Translations under genes and position numbers: made by a program
In this document: in pieces, positions 30,301 to 41,310 of the stretch
How the letters are laid out: each line of letters begins with the position of its first letter
Numbering within the stretch: position 1 is the stretch's first letter
Source: Apus apus
Lineage: Eukaryota > Chordata > Aves > Apodiformes > Apodidae
Direction: 5' to 3'
Length of the DNA: 64,000 nucleotides
NCBI RefSeq assembly: GCF_020740795.1
Contig: NC_067284.1
Span: 102,353,440-102,417,439, forward strand
The notes under the pieces: generated by a model
Database searches by the model: none
Told to the model about the DNA's origin: nothing
The model's input: the letters and a program-made list of their open reading frames with translations, nothing else

Positions 30301-31765
30301 GGGAAAGCATAGTCAAAAATTCTAGACTTCAGTGGAAAATAACTGACTACACGCATTTACAAGTCTTGGCTGCGGATCACAATATTAGTATTCAAGACTG
30401 CAGTTAGAACTGTAATTAAATATAAAGCTTAGAAAAATCAACACGTTAAAGAACCAAAGTGGCATCATTGTGAAAGTGAGGGAATTTTGTTTGTTTGTTT
30501 GTTTTAGTATGTCCCATCAGGTATTAAATTTGCAGACTTTTCTGAAAGAGACTGTGAGGGAGGATCCAGGAAGGAGGCTCAAATGCAGTCATATTTTTTT
30601 TTCTTCTAAAAAAGCTACTCCTTGGGCTGAAATTCTTTACACTTTCTTTCACCCCACTTTTAAGGCAAAATAAACAATTTTTTAAGCTGTATTTCACTTT
30701 TTAAAAAGTTGATTCCTATGCTATTAGGCAAAGCGTTTACATGTTTTTTCTCTTTAACTAACTAAAAAATGATTTTGTTACAAATGCTTAAAACTCAGCA
30801 TATTCATAGTTCTCCGAGGAGCACATCCTCTGCCAAGTCTGAAAACACTTGGAACAGAAAGAAGGTCTGAGTAAATCTTGCATACTGTGCTACATTTTTT
30901 AAAACTGATTTATGAACAACACACTGAAGCTTAGATTGTACAGTTTGGTCTATGCAATGAAATAAACACAGCTGCATTTATTACAGTGACTACATCATCA
31001 CATACTCACTACCCACAAACTTTTGGGAATATTCAGGGAGCAATAGGTGCTAAAAAACCTTGTTTCCTTTACTTTCTCTACTAATACTCTCAATTTAATT
31101 TAAATCTAATACAAGGTTTTATTTGTACAAGTTAGAAATTTTATTTGCAACTGTGCTGCAACACTAGTAATTCAGATCATTATTGTAAAGCAATGGCACT
31201 ACCACTGCCCAGGCTGTAGAACATACAAATGTTCCAGCCACCACGGGTATCACTGAGCTTGCTTTACTGGGAGGTGTATAAATCCTCAACTGTTACTGCA
31301 ATTAGTGTACACTTTGTTAATCAGTGTAAACTCACACAGGCATCAAATAGCTTTTACCTTACTGTCAGTCTTCAAATTTATTATTTTTTTTAATTTTAAA
31401 ATACTTTATTACAATTCATTTATCAGCAATGTGCCAGTCTCTGAGACTGATTGGATATTTAAACAGAAACACTGAGCTTTGCAACATAAACATATTGAAT
31501 TTCATCACAACCAATTACCAGGTAGATGAAATAATGCAGAGAAACAAGGCAGCCAGAGACCTTTAATGATCTACCAGAGTGATAAGATTCTTCCCAAATG
31601 AGTATTTTAAAATGTCAGCTTAAAGACAAAATACCTTTTTCTGGTATCCTGAATATATCCAAAAACATGGATAGTATGGTAAATATATATGTATAATTTA
31701 AAATTTTCAAGAGGTTTCCAAAAACCTTTAAAAAATGGAGAGGTGAGTTTAGACAGTGGTGGAAG

Positions 31766-32233
31766 GTGTTGCAGGTCACTGCACACAGCCCCTCTATAAT
31801 TTCACCAGCAACTGGTTCATCCACGGGGTGGATCACAGTGACACGCCCGTCCTCACTCGCAAGGAGGAGAATGGGGAAATCTGCCTTGGTTGATAGATGG
31901 TTTATCACACCCTGCATTTTTTTCAGTGACCAAAACCTGTGTTTTCCTTACAAGGCAGGAGCTGCTGCAGTATATCAAAATTCATTGGTGACTGACTGGC
32001 ATACCGTCCATCTGTGTTCATCACATGAAACAAAACAGGGTGGTGTATTTTTTCAAAAGTGTTACATATGTAGCTTAAGCAAGTACTTCCCTGTAGCTGT
32101 AGTGCCTAATGGTGGGAAGCTAATTCCTGAGGAGAAGCTGAGTTCTGCTCTAGTGACCAGCACAGTCTGCATGTTCAGGGAGCAATTTAAGAGGCTCCTG
32201 TCTGTTGGATGCATTGTTCGCCCTGAGTCCTGA
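31766..32233 (+). other. Unexplained 155-codon open frame
   Basis: A stop-free frame of 155 codons in AT-rich spacer, ending TGA at 32231-32233. Its first ATG is only at about codon 35. The second half (GGKLIPEEKLSSALVTSTVC, then MFREQFKRLLSVGCIV) reads like a real protein, and the first 150 bp are CpG-richer than the surroundings, also with an open minus-strand frame (31615-31917). A splice-acceptor-like ctgcatttttttcag occurs within it. It may be a pseudogene or retro-insertion remnant, an exon of an unannotated transcript, or chance. No family was recognised. Confidence 0.25.
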
Positions 32234-32700
32234 GGCATTCATTTGAGAAGATAATCAGCCTTGTTAAAAGAACACAATTTCAAGTTCTGTTTGACTGAAT
32301 TGTTTTTCTGACCATTTTAAGTTTTTTTTACAATATTTAGTTAATGAATCAAAATATAAACTGTGTAATTACTTCAAAGGAGAGCCCATATAACACAATT
32401 AGAGAAGACACAAATGTGGTCATAGTCTTAGATAAATAAAAATTTCATATGGAGTTTAGCAAAGCTTTCAACGCACACTGTTCTTATTAAAGCTGAGGAC
32501 AGCAACATAAGACTTTGCTCAGCATTATGAAACTTCCATATGTTGAGTCTGATGTTTCAGCTGATAGTTCCTCCAGCCTTTGTTTTTCCAGATGAAATTT
32601 TTCTTTCACAAATAATTACACCCATATTCCTGTCCAATCACTTGCTGTAAGTGTACCTGCAGCTATGTAACTCAGTAATAATTAATAATTATATATGATT

Positions 32701-33058
32701 TCACAAAATCACAGAATTTTTTTAGTTGGAAGGGACCTTAAAGACCATCAAGTTCCAACTCCCCTGCATGTGCAGGGACACCTCCCACTAGAACAGGCTG
32801 TTCAGAGCCCCATCCAACCTGCCCTTGAACACCTCCAGGGATGGAGCCCCCACATCCCTGGGCAGCCTGTTCCAATGTCTCACCACCCTTACACTGAAGA
32901 ATTTATGCCTGATCTCTGACCTAAATCTCTCTCCTTTCAGCTTAAAACCATTAACCCTTGTCCTCTCACTGCAAGCCCCTGTAAAAAGACCCTCCCCAGC
33001 TTTCCTGTAGCCCCTTCAGGTACTGGAAGGCCAATATGAGGTCCCCCCAGAGCCTTCT
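32701..33058 (-). mobile_element. CR1 LINE 3' fragment, minus orientation (left half of inverted pair)
   Basis: tcacaaaatcacagaat, then gttggaagggaccttaaaga, ccagggatggagcccccaca, cctgggcagcctgttccaat, and ending ccccccagagccttct: the reverse complement of a CR1 3' end. A CR1 in the opposite orientation begins about 30 bp further on. Confidence 0.95.
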
Positions 33059-33090
33059 AATTTAGATTTAGATTAGATTTAAATTAGACT
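33059..33090. repeat. TTAGAT-type short tandem between two CR1 copies
   Basis: aatttagatttagattagat and a further ttaaattagact: imperfect TTAGAT units bridging the inverted CR1 pair. Confidence 0.6.
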
Positions 33091-33332
33091 TGGATTAGAT
33101 ATAAGGAAGAAATTATTTACAATGAAGGTGGTGAGACACTGGTACAGGTTTTCCAGGGAAGCTGTGGTTGCCCCATCCCTGGAAGTGTTCAAGGCCAGGG
33201 TGGATGGGGCTTGGAGCACCCTGGCCTAGTGACAGATGTCCCTGCCCATGGCAGGGGCATTGGGCTACATGATGATTAAAGGTGCCCTTCCAACCCAAAT
33301 CTTTCTGTTAAATTATGATTCTATGATTCCAT
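33091..33332 (+). mobile_element. CR1 LINE 3' fragment, plus orientation (right half of inverted pair)
   Basis: From ataaggaagaaattatttac through ggtggtgagacactggtaca, ccctggaagtgttcaaggcc and atggggcttggagcaccctg to the octamer end attatgattctatgattcc. It covers the last about 240 bp of CR1. Confidence 0.95.
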
Positions 33333-36300
33333 GCTATTTAGATGACTGAAGTCCTTGTGAAGCAGAAACCTAAACACTTCATCAATTAAAAAAAACCAAA
33401 CATGATTGGATTTTTTTTCTGCCAGAGAGGAAATGGAAGCTGTATTAAAAGACAGAGAAATGCCATAGTGGCTGGCAGTCTTCTCTCTGATCTGTAGTCC
33501 AGTGAACACAAGGACCAGAAGCCTCAGATGAGCACAATGTGCTTTGAGATCTGAGGGGGCTGCAATGCTATAGTCATAGCATTGCATATAGGCTCTTGCA
33601 TGTTTTTCTATTCTCAACCTAGATTTCCCCTCACCGTTCTGCTCCCCTGAGAACAGAACAACAAAATGCTGTGTGTTGAGGTGCAGTTAATGAGAGTACA
33701 TTTTCCTGCAATTTCTTCACAGAACCACAGCTGCCTCATTTTATACAGCAGAGCTGTAGTTGTTCTACACTGAGGTCTTCAGATGCTTGCAGAGCAAGAT
33801 ACAGACCATGCATCCGGGAGCAGGAATGGAAGGAAGGAAGCAGGGGTGGAAGAGCTCCTCCTTTAGGGGCAAAGGGCTGTTATGCCTGGTTGGTGTGTTG
33901 AATCATATCCTAAGGCCATCACAACTACCGCTTCCTCCACGGTGTCATTCCTACTGCAGTTGGCTTTGATGGCTTTTATCAAAAGGTAACTGTGTAAAGA
34001 TAGAAAAATGAGAAAGGGTTTGAGACATTTTAAGATGGCACACCATACTTCTCATCAGAGAAGTTCTGCTATTAGTTTTAAAAGAATATCCACAGGATTC
34101 CATTTCTGGACAAGGCAGGAATCTTTTGAGCCATGCTGGGTCCTAATTCCAGTACACAAAAATTCCAGTTCCTGGCATTAATAAGATGGAAAAAAAGTGA
34201 TGAGTGGAAGTTCTGCTGCATCATCAGGCAAAGGGGATCTTCAGACTAACACAGTCATGTGCAAATTTAAAAAAACCCAGCAAAGCAGCTATCATTTATT
34301 TCTGTGGTAATGAATTTGATAACTTGTTAATTCTTATATAAAGCACAAAAAGCATGCAATCATGAGGGACAGGCCACAAAAGAAATGGGTAAAATTCTGA
34401 TACCATTTAACTTTGTCAGGAATCAGATCTGCCCCCATTCTCTGCCTATATTATTTATTTGAAAAAGGTTTTCTATTGGAAGCAGAAATGAAATATATGA
34501 TTATTAAAAGAGCTGAGTACCCCAACAAGAATGGGAGCATCCACATACTTTTGGTTAATCAAGAAAGAATAAACTGTCAGAAAACATCCTTCTCTTGCTG
34601 AATTGCCTCTATTTTAAGCCTCCACTAAACATCTACAGCTCAACAGCTGAAGTAATTAAAAAATACAGAAGCTGACTATGTGCCCAGAACACTGAGCTGA
34701 GCTTTCTAAATTAACCAAGAAATGTCCTCCTCCACCCCTCAAGGTGTACTGTTATTTAATCCTATAAATCAAGTTGGATGGGTTTTCCTAGCCTAGACAG
34801 GTGTGTAGCTTGAATCTGTGGGCTAAGCTACAATGGATGAGCCTGGTGATCCCAGCTGACCACATCTAAACTATCCTATGTGCCAAGGCACATAACTACA
34901 ATCTCAGGAAGAGCTGTCTGGTGTTTCACAGTTGGCCATGTGGCTCTTGTACTAGTGCTTGCTTGTTGCTTCTGAGAGCCCAACTGGATTGCGGAAACAA
35001 GCTGGGGGAAAAGCATCATTCATTCCTCAACAGGTGATGAGTAACTCCCACAATACTTGCCTTCTGGTTCTTGAAATAGAACTTGAAAGTTATTAGGTCC
35101 TTTATTTGGTAATCTAACTTGAGGCTTAAAATGCTGAGGGAAGCAAGCTACAATTCAGTTGTAATGAACTTCCCAGTCAACTTTGAACTTTCATTAAAAA
35201 TGAAATCAATATTGACTTGAAATATTTCGTAAAGTCTCCATTGTCCTTTTGTCTCCCTTCCTCCTTTGCATCTTGTTTTTCTAGGCTCTGTAATTCTTCT
35301 CAGAGGATCTCCCACCCCTGACTGAAGGTATTTGCAGGTGTAAGACCCAGGACTCCAATTCACAGCTCTGACAGGCTTAGCTGCAACTGTGGCCCACTGA
35401 GCTCACAGACCTCCTAGAACAGAGCTCGATGGAAAGCAGCCCCGTAATCCCACCACTCCCACACCCAGATTGCCACAAACTGGGTTGATGTGAAGAGGCA
35501 AAGCTGTGAGCTGCAGGGATGGTTCGCCCAAGGGCAGCGGCCGGACAGAGAGCAAGGAGCAGCAGCGGGACAGCCCCTGCCCTGCCAGGCACTGCCCCCC
35601 GGCCCACAGTGCCCGCCTGAGCATAAACACCGGGCAGGAGCAACTTCGCAGTGCTGCCAGAAAAGGAAACATTTCCCAGCCAGAACATATGCACGGGTAG
35701 CTGGGGAGGGGGGAGTGTCCCTGAGAAAGTCTGTATTTCTGTTGAACTTAGAAATTTGAAATACTTCCTTTCCAGCATGAAGAATACCTTACATCTCCAA
35801 CTATCTAAGTATTTAAGCTCCATTTCCCTTCTTATGTCACTTCCTTTTCCATGGGAATAAACAAGCTGTGAGACCATCCTTTACTGGTTTCAGTTAACCA
35901 ATGCTCAAATTTCAGTCACTAAATGTTTACTTTTTTCCACACCTGTCTTTTTCTGAGTATTCCATATGGGAACATCCCATCCCAGAAAAACAGATGCAAG
36001 CAAATTAATGAGAAAAGTGTTGTTCTGGATTAAACATGCAGACTTTGAATTTTTCAAGAACATCAGTGCATTTAAAAGTCAGATTTATTTCTCAGCTTGG
36101 TTTAACTGACAGTCCTATGAAGACCTCCTTTTTTATGAGACATTATTCCCTCCAGAAATATTCAGGCTGTCACAGGAGTTCATTTTACAGTCTGCAAACA
36201 CAGGAGGCAGTGAAATAAGTAAAGTAGGTTTAACTGGCAGTGAAATTCTGCTCATTCACAGCAGCTGAGGGTCTTCACTGCATTTAGGTGTTGCCTAAAG

Positions 36301-37030
36301 TTTTGATTTTGTTATTAATCTCCCTGTGCTTAAATCTGTTTTAAATAATTTTCCTTCTTACAAAGAAGAACATGCAAAAATACTTGCAATATCACGATTT
36401 GATCTGAATTTTCAAAAAGGACATTAGACTGGTCAATGTACCTTTCTTAAACTACCCACTACTAAAACTTCAAAATAAAAATGAGTAATTTCCAATCTGA
36501 TAACTGCCCTGGCAGATATGTTGCTGTGGGTTCTTTTCAGCTGACACCAGAATTGTTCACTCTGCTTGTTTTCTTCCTATTGTGTTTTATATTTAAGTCC
36601 CCCTCATACTTGGTTTCCCCATGATGGTCCTATAGTTTAAACAAAGCTCCTCTCAATTCAAACATGCCAGTGTACAAGCCATAGTTTTTATCAAGTGACT
36701 ATCACAAACAAACATGTCTAAGAACTAATGAAGACATTATGTCCCAAAATAAAACCAGAAGCATTCAGTATGAGAGAATGACTGCTTTCCATCCTCTGTT
36801 AATCGGTCCTGACAGTTTCCCCATCACAAGACTATTGCTTGGGATTCCTTATGTGCTTAAACAACATTTAGCCTGTTTGCACCATGCTCTTCTCATCAGT
36901 TTCTACAAATACTGCACATATGCCCTCAGTAGTACTGTCTGTAACATAAAATCAGTGGAAGCATTTCAAGTTGCAAAACTATCCATTATTAGTAACCTGT
37001 TTGGACTGAGGTCTCAAGAAAGTTGGGTTT

Positions 37031-37112
37031 TTTAGTTTTTTTTCTTTTTCTTTTTCTCTTTTTTTTTTTTATTAACACTAGATTGCACTGATTTCTTTTT
37101 TTTTTTTTTTTC
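37031..37112. repeat. Poly-T/pyrimidine tracts
   Basis: Two long T-dominated runs (tttttcttttt units, then about 17 T) separated by a short unique sequence, about 0.9 kb before the NHSL1 CpG island. No associated exon acceptor was seen. Confidence 0.85.
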
Positions 37113-38756
37113 CTAAGGAAAACTTGAAGATGAAAGCCTTTTCTAGCTTAATGTATGTGAGGAGTTAGTGACTTGAAATTTTTCTGTATGAGTAACACCC
37201 TTAAATGCGTTTCCTGTAGATATTAACTCGTGTGTGTGCCATTGAATCTTTGGTTTGTATCCACTGTCTGTGGCCTTGTCCCCAGACTCCTCCATGCACC
37301 AAGGAGTTTCTGAAGTGATACTAGTAGAATCGTTTTCTTCAGATTTCTCTTAAGTTACCAAGGCTAAAATTATACGTGAGAATTACTCGGAGGCAGAATA
37401 TTTTGTTATAGATTATGTGTTCCAAAGATGCTAATGGAAGGGCATGGTGGATCTGTCCCTGGATCCTGCCTTCTCCAGCTGGCTCTCTTTCTTTCATCGC
37501 ATAGATCCATCAGCTGCAGCGGGAGCTGGAGCAGGCTGTGGGGCAGGAAGGGACCACAGAAACACTTTTCCCTAGGGCCCTTTTTCCACAAGAAGAGCAG
37601 GATTAGGTTCCTCTCTTTATCATATAGCAGAATCCCAAAGCCAGTAGGCCATTTCCCAATTAAAATTAAACACCAGCTGTTGACAGTTGCTGGTAGACTA
37701 AATTGGTTCTGTGGGGAATAGCCCATTAGAGCAGTCATCTTGGTGAACAACTGATTGTGTCTTACATGGGCAAAATGTGGGGGCTTCTGAGGCTTGAACC
37801 TGCCTTCAGTCTGTACCAGGTCTGTGCTGGGACAATGCTTGGTGCTACGACACTTGATGTCATTCTGCCTGGTTCAGACTTCGCTTTTTCTACCTTAGTG
37901 TCAACCTTACTAAAAATTACCCGCGAACAACAGTTACAGCTCTGCTCCCTCCACAGCTTGTGTTTCCCAGGCAGGCTGCTCTTCTTCCCCTGCCTTCGAG
38001 CAGCAGCTCCGGCCTGACCTGCGGCGAGGCAGGGGAAGAGGCCAAGGCAAGGCGCTGGTGCTGACCTGCCCCAGGAGGCAGTGGCAGCGGGGCCGGAGAG
38101 GCGGGTGTCCCCGGGGAGCCCAGCTGGCCCGGGCCCGCAGCCTCCACCTCGGCAGTAGCTGGCAGGGAAGGGTGAGGCTCTGGCAGAGGCTCCAGTTCGG
38201 GGAGCCACAGGTAGGCGGCGGCCTCCTTTTCTTTTCCCAGGTTTGTGGAGCCTTCCCCCCCCCCCCGCCGCTCTCCTCCTCTCTTTCCAGCTCTCGCTTT
38301 CCGGGTTGGGAGTTTGGTGCGTGCAGAAAAGTGCCTGCAACAGCGCGGGGTTCCCCAGGTGGGGCTGCTCCGGGCTTTTCTTCTCCCTTACTCCGCTTCC
38401 TTTCCCCTTCTCTCTCCCTCTGGCTGCCTCTCCTTCTTTGTGGCCGCATCCAGGGCGCTTCAGCTCCGTTTCCGCGCTTCCTTCCCCCCAGTCTCTACTT
38501 CGGGGACAGAAAGCCGGGCTCTTTCCTGTCTCCCTGCCGCGGGGCACGGCCGCGGGCTCTCCCCGTTCCCGCCGTGCGGCGGTGGCCACCCCGCTCCCCT
38601 TCCAACCTTCTCTCCCCTCCCTCCTCCCGGGGCCGCTCCCGCCCCCGGGGGCTGCTCCCGCACATGGGCGCCGAGCGGGGCTTCCCACCCGCCGAGGCAG
38701 CAGCGGTTCCCCCCCGGAGCCCGTAGCTCGCCCGCCCCCATTCATTTGTTGTTGTT

Positions 38757-38800
38757 CTCCCTCCCTCTCTCCCTCCCTCTCTCCCTCTCTCTCTCCTTCC
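38757..38800 (+). repeat. CTCC/CT polypyrimidine repeat in presumed NHSL1 5' UTR
   Basis: ctccctccctctctccctcc and further CT units ending in tccttcc, about 130 bp before the ATG. Tracts like this can form triplex DNA and often vary in length. Confidence 0.85.
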
Positions 38801-38928
38801 TGAACTTTTGTCACCGCGGCCGCTGCGCGGATGAAGACTTTCCGCGGCGGGGACGCTTAGCTTCTCCCCCCACACCGTCCCCCCATCCCGCCCCCGTGCC
38901 CTGCGCTGCCCTCCTGCCCCCGGCCGCG

Positions 38929-39286
38929 ATGCCGTTCCCCCTGCGGACCCTGGAGCCGCTGAAGCTGTGCAGGTTGGAGGAGGCCGGCGGGGACGGCGCG
39001 GAGCGGGGCGGCTCGGCGCCGGGGGAACATGCCGAGCCGGCCGAGGGGGGCGGCGGGCGGCGGCGCGGCGCGGTGCCGCTCTTCGGGACCCTGGAGCAGG
39101 TCAGCTCGTACGCGCTGGTGTCCCTGCTGATGCAGCTCTCCGACCTCTCCCGCTGCGCCGGCGACATCTTCGGCGGGATCCTCAGCGAGGCGGACTCCCT
39201 CTGCCACCGCAACGCCCGGCTCCAGCGCCGCCTCGGCGCCCTGGAAGCGCTGCTCGCCCGCCTCGACCACCGCAAAGTCAAGATCC
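38929..39286 (+). CDS. NHSL1: NHSL1 first coding exon (WAVE-homology region)
   Basis: 358 nt encoding 119 residues plus one base, from ATG to donor atcc|gtgagt. It opens MPFPLRTLEPLKLCRLEEAG, the MPF-x-x-R-x-x-EP-x-x-LCR signature of the Nance-Horan (NHS) family. A Gly/Ala/Arg-rich insert follows (about residues 20-50), then VPLFGTLEQVSSYALVSLLM, QLSDLSRCAGDIFGGILSEA and NARLQRRLGALEALLARLDH, ending RKVKI. The helical second half is the family's WAVE-homology domain, which lets NHS proteins join the Scar/WAVE complex at the cell edge; NHSL1 restrains Arp2/3-driven migration. The frame is open far upstream (to 38245), but this Met is chosen for the family signature. NHSL1 rather than NHS or NHSL2 follows from synteny with CCDC28A. 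The rest of the gene lies right of the window. Confidence 0.87.
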
Positions 39287-41291
39287 GTGAGTGCCACCCC
39301 TTTCCTCCGCTGCGAGATCGGGGCGGGCGGCTCGGCTTGGTGAGGGGGTCCCCCCCTTTCCCGCGACCCCGCTGGCGGGGCGGTTTGCGTGGCAGGGTGT
39401 GCTTTATTTATTTGTTTGTTTGTTGAAACGAGAAAAGAAAGAGGGAAAGTTAAGCATCCTCTCCCCCACCTCGCCCTTCCCGCCTTCAGGTGGCGGCGGC
39501 GGCGGCTGCCCCCGGCTCCTCCCGGCCCCGGCTCCTCCCGGGGCCCCGCCAGTGCCCCCCGGCTCCGGCGCTGCTCCCCTCCCTCCCGCTGACCCTCGTC
39601 CCGGCGGCTCCGGCTCTGGCTGCCGCCCGGGCGGGGAGATGTCGGCGTGCAGGGCCGGTGGCTGCCGGTGCTTTCCCTGTGCCTCCCCAGTGTCTCTGTC
39701 TGGCAGAGGCTGTCCGCCGGGCGGGCGGTGGGGAGCCCTGTCTGTCAGCGCTTCCAGCGCGGGGAGGTTTTAGCTTGGAAGATAGTGCGGTGATCCCGAG
39801 GGAGGGCTGGGTGGGCTTGTTTGTGTGTGTATGCCGAGTTTGCTCTAGACTTAGGATCAGCCGGGCTTCTGACAGGTCAGCCCACATGCCTGATTAATTC
39901 TTTTGTGTGTGCTTGGGAAGACCTCAGTAAATAGAAACCTGGGTATACTTTGCAGCTGGGTTTGTATCTCTCTGTTCTCCTGAGCTTCTGTTCTGTGTGC
40001 AGAACTGATCCCAAGATTGTATTTTCGACTTGATTCAGAGCACAAGCAGCAGGATGCAGGTTCAGCCTCAGATTCCCAAGTAGTGGCAGTATGGGGCGGT
40101 TCTTGGTAAGTTTTTGAGTTGTAAAGTGGCCCTCAGAAGCAACTCATTGTACAGCTGCACAGAGCTATAGGAGAAGTTTTTTCTGACCTTGGTCCAGCTC
40201 CGGAGAAACAATTTTTACACGATCCTCTCTGCTCTGTGGAGTTTCATTTGTGTGTGTCCTAGCTCCCCACAGAGTTAGTGAAAGATGGCTTGCAACATCA
40301 GCTTAACTTTCTGAATGTGTTTGGAACGTTCAGGAATCCCAAGAACTGTGTTGCAACTTCTGTGGCAGCTGTTTAAGGTGTAAGCCTAACCTAAATAGGA
40401 TTGCTGCTCCGAGACTGCCAGTAGTTTTCTTTTAAATGGAAGCAGAAAGCTTGCTTTGCATATGGCACACTTAGGAAACAAAATTGAGAAGGAAGACCCT
40501 TCACAACAGATTGGATTCCAGGAGTATGAACCCCGGATGGGTAACTTCCCTATTTCATTGTAGAATGAAAAGCTGTATTTCAGTATGTGGCTCCTACAAA
40601 GGAGGACACAGTCACCACTGTCACCAAAGACTATTTCTGTGGTTTGTAAGGGTAAGGTTCTGTGATAGCAGCCTTGCCTCTTTGTGCTTCGTAGCTGCTT
40701 GACAAACTCAGGAAGCTTTTCTTCCTTGCCAGGAGAAGTGTATCCTTTTCTGCCAATATAGTAATGTTAGTTTGGCATGGCATGGTACAGTCAGACTAGA
40801 AACGAGAATACCTGCAGTATGGTAGTATGTTATCTTGAAGCTCTGATGGGAAGCATTATTTATTTATCTCTGTTTTAAATAGGAAGCTGATGATGATGAT
40901 ACACTGATGCAGCGCACATAAAAGGAAGGTGAATTAAGGCTAGTGCTGCACTGTGCAAACCCTGAAATTTTACGTGTGTCAGACATTTAGTTATTGTGTT
41001 CTCTCTTGGTCATTGTTTTGCACAAGTTATGTATTTACTACTCTTTTAAATTACAACTCAGTTCTTTGAGCTAAGCCTGTTATTGCTTTTAATTTGATGA
41101 TCTTTGCTCTTGTCATTGCAATTCCAAAAGCTGGACATGGTTCTTATGTCTTATTTTCTCCATTTGTTTTTAAATTATTTCATAAGTGGCATCTCTGCTG
41201 TCAAATTTAATTTTGCTACGTAACAGCTGTATTGCTGCTGCTAATATTTACTTTTCAAAGCTATTATTCATTAAAGTAAATTATAATTACT

Positions 41292-41310
41292 GATTTATTT
41301 ATTTATTTAT
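41292..41310. repeat. TTTA tandem
   Basis: About four TTTA units in NHSL1 intron 1. Confidence 0.8.

Larger units (their letters stand above)
22548..37900. other. Spacer between the CCDC28A and NHSL1 promoters
   Basis: About 15 kb, largely unique AT-rich sequence without recognised genes. Contents worth noting are listed separately: CA microsatellites, CR1 fragments, the inverted CR1 pair, a C-rich patch, one 155-codon open frame and a long pyrimidine tract. If NHSL1 has distal first exons, part of this is NHSL1 intron. No such exon could be supported. Confidence 0.6.
37900..39800. promoter_or_regulatory. CpG island of the NHSL1 promoter and first exon
   Basis: About 1.9 kb of GC- and CpG-dense sequence surrounding the NHSL1 first coding exon. 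It contains GC-box-like runs, a CTCC/CT tract in the presumed 5' UTR and GGC triplet runs after the donor (about 39490-39509). The long open frames on both strands (for example 350 codons on the minus strand at 37762-38814) are composition effects. The transcription start cannot be placed from sequence. Confidence 0.9.

Noticed and set aside
37762-38814. 350-codon minus-strand open frame
   Set aside because: Composition artefact of the NHSL1 CpG island. Part of it is the complement of CT-repeats (GERE repeats), with no family resemblance.
38245-38928. Upstream in-frame extension of the NHSL1 first exon
   Set aside because: The extension is Pro/Ser-rich CpG-island sequence, whereas the Met at 38929 begins the NHS-family MPF..R..EP..LCR signature.
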